Of a stretch of 64,000 bases of DNA, positions 17,321-26,364 are shown in pieces. The first letter of the stretch is position 1. Each line of letters begins with the position of its first letter. The notes beneath the pieces are model-generated. The model was given only the letters and a program-made list of their open reading frames with translations, ran no database searches and had not been told where the DNA came from. Source of the stretch: Cerina litoralis (GTDB taxonomy: Bacteria; Bacteroidota; Bacteroidia; Flavobacteriales; Flavobacteriaceae); NCBI GenBank assembly GCA_022008415.1, contig JAIRBC010000007.1, forward strand, positions 1-64,000, given 5' to 3'. The translations under genes and the position numbers were made by a program.

Positions 17321-17350
17321 GTCTTCTTTTGTAAAGACTTAAACTTTTTC
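17319..17350 (+). terminator. Intrinsic terminator at the end of the redox operon
   Basis: A 7-8 bp stem aagtctt/aagactt (17319-17325 and 17334-17340) is followed by aaactttttctttt. It starts at the stop codon of the small membrane protein gene and marks the 3' end of the cupin-OsmC operon. Confidence 0.65.
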
Positions 17351-17669
17351 TTTTAACTGCGAATTACACATTCCCGCCAGCGCCAGCTCGGGTGGGTCTG
17401 TCCCTTGCCCCCATAGTAGTGGGCCGGGGCATCCGGCGCGTATCGAGTGAAGGCCAGGTTTAATTATTCCGGAAAGCTAGATTCGGACAACGGTCCCTTT
17501 AGCCCCAAATAGATTAATGGCCATTGGTACAGCACCGGGAGTGGAACTTGGACCAATAATTTAACTTTTGCTTAACCATCATATTTTCAAATATTTAGGT
17601 TTATTTCTTATGTTTACCCGTTAAATGCCTATAGACTGAGATAGGATCCGAAAAAAAAAGTAATTTATT
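17351..17669. other. Intergenic region with a G+C-rich, foldable patch
   Basis: No gene recognised. The stretch at about 17374-17460 is much richer in G+C than its surroundings and can fold (tgcccc/ggggca arms around 17403-17431; outer gcgcc/ggcgc). At 17482-17496 the sequence attcggacaac resembles one half of the operator at 12800. The rest is AT-rich and leads to a small gene at 17670. Confidence 0.35.
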
Positions 17670-17876
17670 ATGGGAAGACCCGCAACAAAGCCCACCGAAC
17701 TAAGGGATGGGTATTATATAGAAGTACGCAACAAGAACCAAAAAAGTGGAATAAAGATACATAGGGAGACCAAAAGACAGCTGTTGCTCGCCATAGAGGA
17801 ATATGAAAAGAGCAAGGATGTAACCGTTCTGGGCAAATTGAAGAACGGAAAAATGGAGGCTATCCCTGACCTTTAA
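17670..17876 (+). CDS. Small basic protein, unknown function
   Basis: A 68-residue, highly charged and soluble protein that starts MGRPATKPTELRDGYYIEVR. The central part (KSGIKIHRETKRQLLLAIEEYEKSKDVTVLGKL, seen in two halves) looks like a strand then a helix. Lysine and arginine are abundant, so nucleic-acid binding is possible. I do not know a named family; similar short proteins occur in flavobacteria. The start has a plausible context (taatttattatggg). Confidence 0.65.
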   Translation: MGRPATKPTELRDGYYIEVRNKNQKSGIKIHRETKRQLLLAIEEYEKSKDVTVLGKLKNGKMEAIPDL

Positions 17877-18022
17877 GTTCAAATAAACGCTTATAAATGG
17901 GGGGGGTCCCTGAAATTTGAACGAATCCTTAGGTTGATTTGCCGAAGGCTGTTGCCATGCGTCCTACGCATACAAGTTAATTAAGCAGAACGATGCTCCA
18001 GGGGAGTCAATTTAAAAAGGAA

Positions 18023-19543
18023 TTACCGTTCAATTTTCGCTAGACTTGATTTTGCGACGTCGAGAGCTCTAAGGGTGTTCTTGTTTTTAAGGGAATGTCC
18101 TTTCATCCGTACAAGAATGTTCTTCAATACTTTAACGGTCTCCACAATGTGGGGACCTTTGTTGAGCATAACGCACTCTGCTTGGGCGCTTATAGTGGCA
18201 TCGGAAATCTCGGCTCGGGTGGCGATTCCTTTTTTTGCCAAATGATCCAACACTTGTGTTGCCCAAATTACGGGAATATGTGCCGCTTCACAAAGCCATA
18301 AAATTTGGTTCTGCACCTCCGAAATCCGCTCAAATCCTACTTCGACGGCGAGATCTCCACGGGCGATCATAACTCCTATATTCCTGTCTTTCATGGCCTC
18401 TAAAAGGATCAGGGGAAGATTCTCAAAAGCCTCCCTGTTCTCTATTTTAAGAACGATTCCGCAACCAGAGATCCCCAATTTCTGAAGTTCCCCATAAAGC
18501 CTCGCTACATCTTCCGGTTTTCGTACGAACGAATAGCCAAGGGTATCCGCGTGCTCGCCAACGAATGGGAGCAGTTCAAGATCCTCTTGGGTCAACGACG
18601 GAAGCGAAAGGGAAGTATCGGGAAGGTTGATGCCCTTTTCCCGTCTCAATTTTCTTTTGTAGGCGTGATTTATAGTGATTTGCAGACTTTTGGAGGACTT
18701 GGATATTACCACGGCCTCTACGGCCCCATCGTCGAAAAATACCCGATGTCCAATTTGAAGGTCATCGATAATTTGCGGCAGGGAAACCGATACCTGCGGA
18801 ATAGGGTCAACATCAATCTTCGAAAGGCCAACGGTATCGCCTTTAAAATCGTCTTTCCTTAGGCAAAGCGGATTGCCGTTCTGGATGGCAATACTTTTCT
18901 TGCTGACCCATTTCCCGCTGTTTTCATCGAATATTGATATAGCCGAAACACGGATTTTAGGACCGGGCAGGTCCATATAAATTTTTATGGGCAGACCTAA
19001 GGTTTCGCTCGCCTTATGGATATTGCCCAAAATACGCTTCCATAGCTCCTTATCGCCGTGACTAAGATTTATTCGGGCTATTTTCATGCCCGCCGACATT
19101 AGGTTTTTCAACAGGTCCAGATCGTCCGCAGCCTCGTCGGGCATGGTAACCATAATTATTGTATCACGTTTCTTCTTTTTCACATCAAAAAGTGAGTTAA
19201 CGTGGGCTTGTAATAATTGTCGGCTGCCTAAATACCCGATCGATGTAAGATTGCCGTCTTTTTCCCAAGTTTTTCCCTTGAGCAGTTTTATCAGTTTAAG
19301 GGCATTGGAGACGTTGTCTAACACATATCCCGCACCACTGCCCAAAGAGGATATACCGAGTTCGGAGAGCCTTCCCTGTATTTTACGGATATCGATGCTG
19401 CGCAGTACCAAGTATCTGTATAGGTTTATGGCGCTAGGACGATATCTCTCGTCTACCGCTTTTGCCGTAGCGGTAGCTAAAGGATCACGGTCCAAAATGG
19501 TATGGTATATCTTTTCCAGTTCTCTTTCCAGTTTTTTAAGCAT
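18023..19543 (-). CDS. Divergent pyruvate-kinase-like protein (plant/cyanobacterial type)
   Basis: A 506-residue protein with a TIM-barrel pyruvate kinase core. Conserved elements: ARINLSHGD, DLPGPKIR, KIEN, IARGDLAVE and ATQVLD. It departs from classical enzymes in three ways. It has an N-terminal domain of about 130 residues with the motif LRSIDIRKIQGRLSELGISS. It lacks the C-terminal allosteric domain. The classical MLSGETA motif is replaced by VMLNKGPHI. The same NKG variant occurs in a plant and bacterial subgroup of pyruvate-kinase-like proteins whose activity is unclear to me. It may still transfer phosphate between PEP and ADP, or may act on another substrate. It is alone on the minus strand and faces the redox operon. 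Confidence 0.85.
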   Translation of the reverse strand: MLKKLERELEKIYHTILDRDPLATATAKAVDERYRPSAINLYRYLVLRSIDIRKIQGRLSELGISSLGSGAGYVLDNVSNALKLIKLLKGKTWEKDGNLTSIGYLGSRQLLQAHVNSLFDVKKKKRDTIIMVTMPDEAADDLDLLKNLMSAGMKIARINLSHGDKELWKRILGNIHKASETLGLPIKIYMDLPGPKIRVSAISIFDENSGKWVSKKSIAIQNGNPLCLRKDDFKGDTVGLSKIDVDPIPQVSVSLPQIIDDLQIGHRVFFDDGAVEAVVISKSSKSLQITINHAYKRKLRREKGINLPDTSLSLPSLTQEDLELLPFVGEHADTLGYSFVRKPEDVARLYGELQKLGISGCGIVLKIENREAFENLPLILLEAMKDRNIGVMIARGDLAVEVGFERISEVQNQILWLCEAAHIPVIWATQVLDHLAKKGIATRAEISDATISAQAECVMLNKGPHIVETVKVLKNILVRMKGHSLKNKNTLRALDVAKSSLAKIER

Positions 19544-19666
19544 CTCGGTATATATCCATTTTGGCGTGGGAAAACTATCGCCCGTTCGTTGTGTTTTTTT
19601 TAACTAGATCAATATGGATTGTTGTTCGGATATCTAAGGAATATCTCTTGCAAATTACCTAATTTT

Positions 19667-20959
19667 ATGAAAAATAAGCATATGAATTTACCAAAAAGTT
19701 CCGAGAAACGAATAGCCATTATCGGCGGTGGTTTTGCAGGTATTTCCTTGGCAAAAAGACTTAAGAATCTCGATGTCCAAGTGGTCATGGTTGACAAACA
19801 GAATTACCATACTTTTCAGCCCTTGTTGTACCAAGTGTCTACCGGTGGTTTAGAACCGGATTCGATCGGTTATCCACTCAGAAAAATTCTAAAAAGACTC
19901 AGAAATTTTCATTTTCGTTTAGCGACCGTTCTAAAAGTGGACCCCGACACCCAGGAGGTGTTCACGGATATAGGTAGTTTTACCTACGACTTTTTGGTCA
20001 TTGCCACTGGAACGAAAACCAATTTTTTTGGGAATACTGAAATCCAATCCTATGCTATGCCTATGAAATATTTGCCCCAGGCGTTGGATATCAGAAGTCT
20101 GATGCTGCAGAATTTTGAAGATGCCGATGATTGTCCCGATAAGGAAGAACGGAAAGCCTTGCTAAATTTTTGTATTGTAGGCGCGGGTCCAACGGGGGTA
20201 GAACTTTCGGGGGCCTTTGCAGAACTTAAGAAAAATGTTTTCCCAAAAGATTACAGGCATTTAAATATAGACGAGATGGAGATCAACCTCTTTGAGGGAG
20301 GGGACAGGGTCCTGCCCCCAATGAGCGAACATGCTTCGGAAAAGGCGATGAAGTTTTTAAAAGGTTTTGGGGTAAAGATACATTTGAACACCCTGGTAAA
20401 GGGGTACGATGGTACCGTTTTAACCATGGGGAACGGAGAGACCATGAAGACCAAAAATTTTATTTGGACTGCAGGGGTAACGGGAGCGGCGTTGGATGGC
20501 TTTGGCCCCGATCAATTGGTCGCAAAATTGAATCGCTACAAGGTAAACGACTATAATCAAGTGGAGGGGTATGACAATGTTTTCGCTATTGGGGACATTG
20601 CATTTATGGTCACGGAGGAATACCCCAAGGGCCATCCCCAAATGGCGCAACCCGCTATTCAGCAAGGGGTATTGTTGGCAAAGAATTTTGAAAATTTACT
20701 GGAGGGTAAACCTATGGAGCCTTTTACGTACTTTGATAAGGGGTCTATGGCTACCGTAGGCAGGAACAAGGCGGTAGTGGACTTGCACAAGCTGAGGTTC
20801 GGTGGTTTCTTTGCTTGGTTTATATGGATGTTTGTGCACCTTATAGCCTTGGTCGGCTTCCGAAACAAAGTCATCGTTTTTTTTAATTGGATGTACAACT
20901 ATATCAATTATGACAAAGCTGCCCGATTGATCGTGAGACCGTACCAACCAAAAAAATAA
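19667..20959 (+). CDS. Type II NADH dehydrogenase-like FAD oxidoreductase
   Basis: A 430-residue NDH-2 family protein. The FAD-binding motif IAIIGGGFAGISLAKRL is at the N-terminus, followed by the quinone-site-like YHTFQPLLYQVSTGGLEPD. A second Rossmann motif FCIVGAGPTGVELSGAFAEL binds NADH. The C-terminal region has hydrophobic helices (FFAWFIWMFVHLIALVGF) for membrane association. It should oxidise NADH and reduce menaquinone without pumping protons. ATG codons at 19667 and 19682 are both possible. It is divergent from the pyruvate-kinase-like gene. Confidence 0.92.
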   Translation: MKNKHMNLPKSSEKRIAIIGGGFAGISLAKRLKNLDVQVVMVDKQNYHTFQPLLYQVSTGGLEPDSIGYPLRKILKRLRNFHFRLATVLKVDPDTQEVFTDIGSFTYDFLVIATGTKTNFFGNTEIQSYAMPMKYLPQALDIRSLMLQNFEDADDCPDKEERKALLNFCIVGAGPTGVELSGAFAELKKNVFPKDYRHLNIDEMEINLFEGGDRVLPPMSEHASEKAMKFLKGFGVKIHLNTLVKGYDGTVLTMGNGETMKTKNFIWTAGVTGAALDGFGPDQLVAKLNRYKVNDYNQVEGYDNVFAIGDIAFMVTEEYPKGHPQMAQPAIQQGVLLAKNFENLLEGKPMEPFTYFDKGSMATVGRNKAVVDLHKLRFGGFFAWFIWMFVHLIALVGFRNKVIVFFNWMYNYINYDKAARLIVRPYQPKK

Positions 20960-21060
20960 CCATAATTTATAGATTTTTCCTTTGGTTCATTTCTATTTTA
21001 ATATTTTAGCATAGAACTTGTTTAAACACCTGTAGCCAAAGACAAGACCGAAACTAAAAA

Positions 21061-21765
21061 ATGGAAAACCTCAAAACCCAAAAGGCCTACAAAGGACAGC
21101 CCAAAATATTGGTGGCTACGGACTGCATCGTATTGGGCTTTGATGAGGGGGTTCTAAAATTATTGGTATTTAAACGAAGGGTGGATCCGTTGGCGGGAGA
21201 ATGGTCCCTTATCGGAAGCTTTGTAAACGAGGATGAGTCCATTACGGATGCCGCAAGAAGGGTGCTTCTAAAATTTACTGGCTTGGAGGATATCTTTATG
21301 GAAGAATTAAGGACCTACAGCGATGTAGATAGGGATCCAGGTGGTCGGTGCATCTGTATTGCCCAATACGCACTGATCAGCATTGCCGATTATGATCGCG
21401 GTCAAGTGGAAAAGCACGGTGCCAGATGGTTTACGTTTGATGAATTGCCAAATCTGGTGCTGGACCATAACGATATGGTTGCCGAAGCCTTGAAAAAGGT
21501 GAGGGAAAAGGCGCGCCATAGACCCATCGGTTTTGAATTGCTCCCGGAGAAGTTCACCATACCCCAACTTCAGAAGTTGTATGAAGCCATTTACCAAAGA
21601 CTGTTGGACGACCGTAACTTTAGAAAAAAGCTACTCTCCTTTGGACTACTTATAAAACTGGATGAGAAAGATCGATCCGGATCCAAAAAGGGAGCATTTT
21701 ATTACAGGTTTGATCATGAAAAGTACGCTAAACTAGAAAAATCCGGCTTCGATTTTGAGATTTGA
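21061..21765 (+). CDS. Nudix-fold transcriptional regulator (NrtR/AraR-like)
   Basis: A 234-residue protein with an N-terminal Nudix fold (about 15-150) and a C-terminal winged-helix domain (about 155-234, starting near RPIGFELLPEKFTIPQLQKL). The Nudix box GSFVNEDESITDAARRVLLK lacks the catalytic REUxEExGU glutamates (it reads RVLLKFTGL). It is therefore probably not a hydrolase but a ligand-sensing repressor. Family members in Bacteroidota control sugar or NAD genes. It sits 100 nt after the NDH-2 gene and just before the candidate small RNA and hmgA. Its target is unknown. Confidence 0.88.
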   Translation: MENLKTQKAYKGQPKILVATDCIVLGFDEGVLKLLVFKRRVDPLAGEWSLIGSFVNEDESITDAARRVLLKFTGLEDIFMEELRTYSDVDRDPGGRCICIAQYALISIADYDRGQVEKHGARWFTFDELPNLVLDHNDMVAEALKKVREKARHRPIGFELLPEKFTIPQLQKLYEAIYQRLLDDRNFRKKLLSFGLLIKLDEKDRSGSKKGAFYYRFDHEKYAKLEKSGFDFEI

Positions 21766-21813
21766 TTCCCGCAAAATAAAGAAGCGATTTCCCTGTTTTC
21801 TATCTAAAATGAG

Positions 21814-21821
21814 TATATTTG
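21814..21821 (+). promoter_or_regulatory. Candidate -7 box (TATATTTG) for a small RNA
   Basis: TATATTTG matches TAnnTTTG exactly. The -33 element is poor. The predicted start near 21828 is followed by 94 nt of stem-loops and a terminator, with no open frame. Confidence 0.5.
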
Positions 21822-21827
21822 CAAGGT

Positions 21828-21921
21828 TGTGTTGAGCTTCGGGTTAACTCGGAGCAGGTTGTAGTATCAACTTAGGTTGGTTCTAGCCAATGAAAGGCTT
21901 TCCTTTGGGGAGGCTTTTTTT
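21828..21921 (+). ncRNA. Candidate small structured RNA
   Basis: About 94 nt between a TAnnTTTG box and an intrinsic terminator. It holds an 8-bp hairpin with TTAA loop (gcttcggg/ctcggagc, 21836-21855), small stems gttg/caac and ttgg/ccaa, then a terminator hairpin (aaaggctttcc with ggggaggcttt, 21893-21917) ending in seven T. There is no start codon with a sizable frame. It could be an independent small RNA, or a terminated leader upstream of hmgA (ATG 22020). It has no resemblance to SRP RNA, 6S RNA or tmRNA that I can see. Confidence 0.55.
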
Positions 21922-22019
21922 GTTTCATTTCCTTAACGACCTCCCAAAACAAGTCCTCAGTTTCAATAAATCCGTAATTTATCGTAATTTTAATATGGAA
22001 TTTTTAAAAAGGGAAGCTT

Positions 22020-23183
22020 ATGCCATTGTACCACAAACTTGGTCGCATACCACCTAAGAGACATACGGTATTTAAAAAGGAGGATGGTAGCCTTCACTAC
22101 GAACAATTGTTCGGAACCATTGGGTTTGATGGCATGTCGTCATTGCTTTATCATCTGCACCGGCCCACAATGGTAAAAGGGGTTGGGAAGTCCCTGGATG
22201 TGGCCCCGAGGGCCGCGGTCGACCACAATATTAAATCCAGGTTGTTGCACGGGCTGGAAGTACGCCCCGAGGAAGATTATCTGGACAGTAGAAAAATTCT
22301 ATTGTTCAATTCCGATGTGAATATTGGTGTCGCAGCCCCAAAAAAGTCAATGACCAGCTATTTTTACAAAAATGCCGATGCGGATGAGCTGTTGTTCGTG
22401 CATAAGGGAAAAGGCAGGTTGCTATCCCCCTTTGGTGAAATTCCTTTCGAGTACGGAGATTATATCCTAATCCCTCGGGGTGTCATATATCAAATTAAAT
22501 TCGAAACGGAAGATAACCGGTTGTTGTTTGCAGAATCTTACCATCCCATTTATACGCCAAAACGATATCGCAATTGGTTTGGGCAACATTTGGAACATTC
22601 CCCGTATTGTGAGCGCGATTTTAAGTTGCCACAAAATCTGACTACCCGCGATGAAAGCGGAGATTTCTTGATCAAGGTAAAAAAACAGGGAGAACTTCAC
22701 CAACTTATCTATGCCTCACATCCGTTCGACGTGGTGGGCTGGGACGGTTATAATTATCCGTATGCCCTATCAATTCACGATTTCGAACCCATCACGGGTC
22801 GGGTGCATCAACCGCCTCCCGTGCACCAAACTTTTGAGACTTCTGCCTTCGTGGTCTGTTCCTTTGTGCCCAGGTTGTACGATTATCACCCGCTATCCAT
22901 TCCAGCACCCTATAACCATTCCAATATAGATTCGGATGAGGTGTTGTATTATGTGGATGGGGATTTTATGAGCCGAAAAAATATTGAAAAGGGCTATATT
23001 TCATTACACCCCGCAGGGATACCCCACGGTCCGCATCCGGGCACCTACGAAGCCAGTATAGGAAAGACCAAGACCGAGGAACTGGCTGTCATGATAGACA
23101 CGTTTAGGCCATTGCAACTTACACAAACCGCGATGGATATCGATGATGGACAGTATTATAAATCCTGGTTGGAGGATGCATAG
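22020..23183 (+). CDS. hmgA: Homogentisate 1,2-dioxygenase
   Basis: A 387-residue enzyme of the homogentisate dioxygenase family. It opens the ring of homogentisate to maleylacetoacetate with O2 and Fe(II), in tyrosine and phenylalanine breakdown. Typical segments are present: the cupin region DELLFVHKGKGRLLSPFGEI, IPRGVIYQIKFE, and the Fe-site stretch HPAGIPHGPHPGTYE near the C-terminus. Length is at the short end of the family. The rest of the tyrosine pathway is not in the window. The hut operon lies convergent to it on the other strand. Confidence 0.95.
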   Translation: MPLYHKLGRIPPKRHTVFKKEDGSLHYEQLFGTIGFDGMSSLLYHLHRPTMVKGVGKSLDVAPRAAVDHNIKSRLLHGLEVRPEEDYLDSRKILLFNSDVNIGVAAPKKSMTSYFYKNADADELLFVHKGKGRLLSPFGEIPFEYGDYILIPRGVIYQIKFETEDNRLLFAESYHPIYTPKRYRNWFGQHLEHSPYCERDFKLPQNLTTRDESGDFLIKVKKQGELHQLIYASHPFDVVGWDGYNYPYALSIHDFEPITGRVHQPPPVHQTFETSAFVVCSFVPRLYDYHPLSIPAPYNHSNIDSDEVLYYVDGDFMSRKNIEKGYISLHPAGIPHGPHPGTYEASIGKTKTEELAVMIDTFRPLQLTQTAMDIDDGQYYKSWLEDA

Positions 23184-23322
23184 CCATTAGTAAAATTTTA
23201 TCCGATTGAGGGATTGATATGTTCATTAGTTTATCGTTGTAATATACTAACATTGATTCCCCCCTTAAAGGCCTGCCCGAACAATATGGGCGGGGGCCGG
23301 GGATGTTTCTCCAAATCATATT

Positions 23323-24294
23323 TCACAGCTGGTGCAATACAAAATGCACCAACGAGGCCGCCAATTTGGCGGTTTGGTGATCTAGATCGTAATCCGGATT
23401 CATTTCGGCGATATCGAGACTGATCAATTTTTTGGATCGTATAATTTCCTCTAGGCACTCCAAAACAATTTGCGGGTCGAACCCCATTGGGGAAGCGGCA
23501 CTGGCACCTGGGGCAAAAGCCGATGAGAATCCGTCCAGGTCGACGGTGACGTATAAATAATCCACCTTCTCCATAAATCCCCGGATTTTGGTTTTTATGG
23601 CTTCCAAGTGATGTAGGGTAAATGAAGGTTGTTCTAACCAGGACACCCCAAGTGTTTTGGCAGTTTTAAAAAGTTGTTTAGTATTGGCGTCCTTTCTTAT
23701 TCCCAAACACAAATACTCGAACGGTATTCCGGATATTTCGCAATCCCGGGCTATTTGGTAAAAGGGAGTGCCAGAGTTGCCCGTTTTCTCCGAGTCTTCC
23801 ATATTGGGAACACGCAGGTCAAAATGGGCGTCAAAGTTGATGATTCCTACTGATTTATCTCCTCCCAAATATTTTTTGATGCCTGTAAAATGGCCATATG
23901 CCATGTCGTGACCACCTCCCAATAGTAATGGAAAAGCATTTTTTCTTAGCACTTGGACTACCAGTTCAGCCAAATACGCCTGCGCACTTTCCATATTCCC
24001 GCCGAGACAATTAACATTGCCCAGGTCTACCAAATGGATATTGTCATCTAGATGGTTTGGCAATTTGGCCAGTTGACGCCGGATTTGTGCAGGCCCGTAC
24101 TCTGCCCCGATTCGGCCCTGATTTCGCCTTACACCCTCATCGCAGGCATAGCCTAATAGGGCAATTGTTTTTGAATCGGCTTTCCTGGTCAGTTCTTCGA
24201 GTGCCGAACATTCTACCATTTCGTGTAGATATTGTTTTTGGTCCGATTTTCTCCCGGTCCAAAGTTCGGAATCTGCGGGGTCGTATGATTTCAT
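23323..24294 (-). CDS. hutG: Formimidoylglutamase (arginase family)
   Basis: A 323-residue ureohydrolase-fold enzyme. The dinuclear manganese motifs are LLGGGHDMAYGH, NFDAHFDLR and VDLDGFSSAFAPGA, each with the expected His and Asp ligands. In the Hut pathway it cleaves N-formimino-L-glutamate to glutamate and formamide. It is the last gene of the minus-strand hutHIUG operon, 66 nt past hutU. Confidence 0.92.
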   Translation of the reverse strand: MKSYDPADSELWTGRKSDQKQYLHEMVECSALEELTRKADSKTIALLGYACDEGVRRNQGRIGAEYGPAQIRRQLAKLPNHLDDNIHLVDLGNVNCLGGNMESAQAYLAELVVQVLRKNAFPLLLGGGHDMAYGHFTGIKKYLGGDKSVGIINFDAHFDLRVPNMEDSEKTGNSGTPFYQIARDCEISGIPFEYLCLGIRKDANTKQLFKTAKTLGVSWLEQPSFTLHHLEAIKTKIRGFMEKVDYLYVTVDLDGFSSAFAPGASAASPMGFDPQIVLECLEEIIRSKKLISLDIAEMNPDYDLDHQTAKLAASLVHFVLHQL

Positions 24295-24360
24295 GGGGTT
24301 ATATAAGGTTATGAGATTAGGGGTTTATACGTTTGTACTACACATGCTGTAGTCGTTTAA

Positions 24361-26361
24361 TCAAAACAATTCATCCAATAGTTTATCCTCGACCAAATTG
24401 GGCATAGTCACTTTTAGCGATGGGGTACGGTCCGTTTCCCGTTGTATGGCCGCCAGGGCTCCCGGGTTTCTGGCCCAACTTCTACGGGAAATACCGTTGT
24501 TGACATCGTAGAACAACATAGATTTTAATCTTCTTGAGGCATCAACGGAACCATCCAGTACCATTCCGAACCCCCCATTGATGACCTCGCCCCAGCCAAC
24601 GCCCCCGCCGTTGTGGATGGAGACCCACGTAGCACCTCTAAAACTATCTCCGATGACGTTATGGATGGCCATATCTGCGGTAAACTTGCTGCCGTCATAA
24701 ATATTGCTCGTTTCCCTGTAGGGAGAATCCGTTCCGCTTACATCGTGGTGATCCCTGCCCAGTACAACAGGTGCCGAAATATGCCCCGATTTAATCGCCT
24801 TGTTAAAGGCTTCGGCAATCTTCGTACGCCCTTCAGCATCTGCATAGAGAATTCTAGCCTGCGATCCTACCACCAAACGGTTCTTTTCGGCTTCGGAAAT
24901 CCATTTGATATTGTCCTGCAATTGTTGTTGTATTTCGATCGGTGCCTCCTCTTTTATTTTTTGCAAGGTCTTCAAGGCAAGCGCATCGGTTTTTTGTAGA
25001 TCTTTTGGTTTACCAGAGGTACACACCCATCGAAAAGGGCCAAAACCGTAGTCAAAACAAAGGGGCCCCAAAATATCCTGGACATAGCTCGGGTATTTAA
25101 AATCTATTTTATTTTCGGCCATCACATCCGCTCCTGCTCGGGAGGCTTCCAACAAAAAAGCGTTGCCATAATCAAAGAAATAGGTGCCCTTGGCGGTAAG
25201 TTTGTTGATAGCGTCTACCTGCCTCCGGAGGGATTTCCTAACTTTTTCCCGAAATCGCTCCGGATTTTTCACCATCATTTCATTCGCCTCTTCAAACCCT
25301 AGACCAACGGGATAATACCCGCCGGACCATGGATTGTGGAGGGAAGTCTGGTCCGATCCGAGGTGGATCGATATGTCGGCTTCGCAAAATCGTTCCCAAA
25401 CGTCAACGACATTGCCCAAGAAGGCAACGGAGATCGTTTCTTTTTGTTGGACGGCTTTTTTGGTACGGGCGACCAAGGCATCCATGTCCTCAATGAGTTC
25501 ATCTACCCAACCTTGGGCGTGTCTTTTTTGTGCAGCCGCGGCATTTACCTCTGCACATATGGTAATGCATCCAGCGATATTTCCAGCTTTGGGCTGGGCC
25601 CCGCTCATGCCTCCCAATCCGGCGGTGAGGAATATTTTCCCTACCGGTGTTTCCCCGGGTGGTAGAACTTTTCTAAAAGCGTTCATCACGGTAATGGCAG
25701 TGCCGTGAACGATACCTTGAGGCCCGATGTACATATAAGATCCCGCCGTCATTTGACCGTACTGGGTAACACCCAGCGCATTGAATCTCTCCCAATCGTC
25801 CGGTTTGGAGTAATTGGGGACCATCATCCCGTTGGTAACTACTACTCTCGGGGCTTCCCTGTTGGACGGGAAAAGACCCATAGGATGTCCAGAATACATA
25901 TGAAGGGTCTGCTCTTCGGTCATTTCTGCCAAATATTTCATGGTCAACAGGTATTGCGCCCAGTTTTGGAATACTGCCCCATTACCTCCGTAGGTAATCA
26001 ATTCCTCAGGATGCTGGGCCACGGCCGGATCTAGATTGTTCTGGATCATGAGCATTATGGAAGCTGCCTGGGGGGTCTTGGCTGGATATTCCAAAATTGG
26101 CCTGGCAAACATATTGTATTCGGGCTTAAATCGGTACATATAGACCCGGCCATATTCCCTGAGCTCATCGGCAAATTCTTGGGCCAATTCGGCGTGCCAT
26201 GCCTTGGGAACGTAGCGCAAGGCATTGCGGATGGCCAATTTCTTTTCCGCTGCGGAAAGTATATCCTTGCGTTTTGGGGCATGGCCGGCATTGACCTCAT
26301 AATTTCTTTTAGGAGGAAGAGCTGTCGGAATACCTTGAAGTATTTGTTCTTTGAAGGTCAT
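24361..26361 (-). CDS. hutU: Urocanate hydratase
   Basis: A 666-residue enzyme that adds water to urocanate to give imidazolonepropionate, using tightly bound NAD+. The NAD-binding segment FLTAGLGGMSGAQPKAGNIA and the conserved GSDQTSLHNPWSGGYYPVG are clear. The C-terminal SIHNGGGVGWGEVINGGFGM is also typical. It is about 100 residues longer than the Pseudomonas enzyme, as is usual in Bacteroidota. Upstream is hutI, downstream hutG. Confidence 0.96.
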   Translation of the reverse strand: MTFKEQILQGIPTALPPKRNYEVNAGHAPKRKDILSAAEKKLAIRNALRYVPKAWHAELAQEFADELREYGRVYMYRFKPEYNMFARPILEYPAKTPQAASIMLMIQNNLDPAVAQHPEELITYGGNGAVFQNWAQYLLTMKYLAEMTEEQTLHMYSGHPMGLFPSNREAPRVVVTNGMMVPNYSKPDDWERFNALGVTQYGQMTAGSYMYIGPQGIVHGTAITVMNAFRKVLPPGETPVGKIFLTAGLGGMSGAQPKAGNIAGCITICAEVNAAAAQKRHAQGWVDELIEDMDALVARTKKAVQQKETISVAFLGNVVDVWERFCEADISIHLGSDQTSLHNPWSGGYYPVGLGFEEANEMMVKNPERFREKVRKSLRRQVDAINKLTAKGTYFFDYGNAFLLEASRAGADVMAENKIDFKYPSYVQDILGPLCFDYGFGPFRWVCTSGKPKDLQKTDALALKTLQKIKEEAPIEIQQQLQDNIKWISEAEKNRLVVGSQARILYADAEGRTKIAEAFNKAIKSGHISAPVVLGRDHHDVSGTDSPYRETSNIYDGSKFTADMAIHNVIGDSFRGATWVSIHNGGGVGWGEVINGGFGMVLDGSVDASRRLKSMLFYDVNNGISRRSWARNPGALAAIQRETDRTPSLKVTMPNLVEDKLLDELF

Positions 26362-26364
26362 TTT

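Noticed and set aside
23260-23305. Terminator between hmgA and hutG
   Set aside because: A G+C-rich inverted repeat (gcctgccc/gggcgggggc) is present but no T run follows on either strand, so it was not called.
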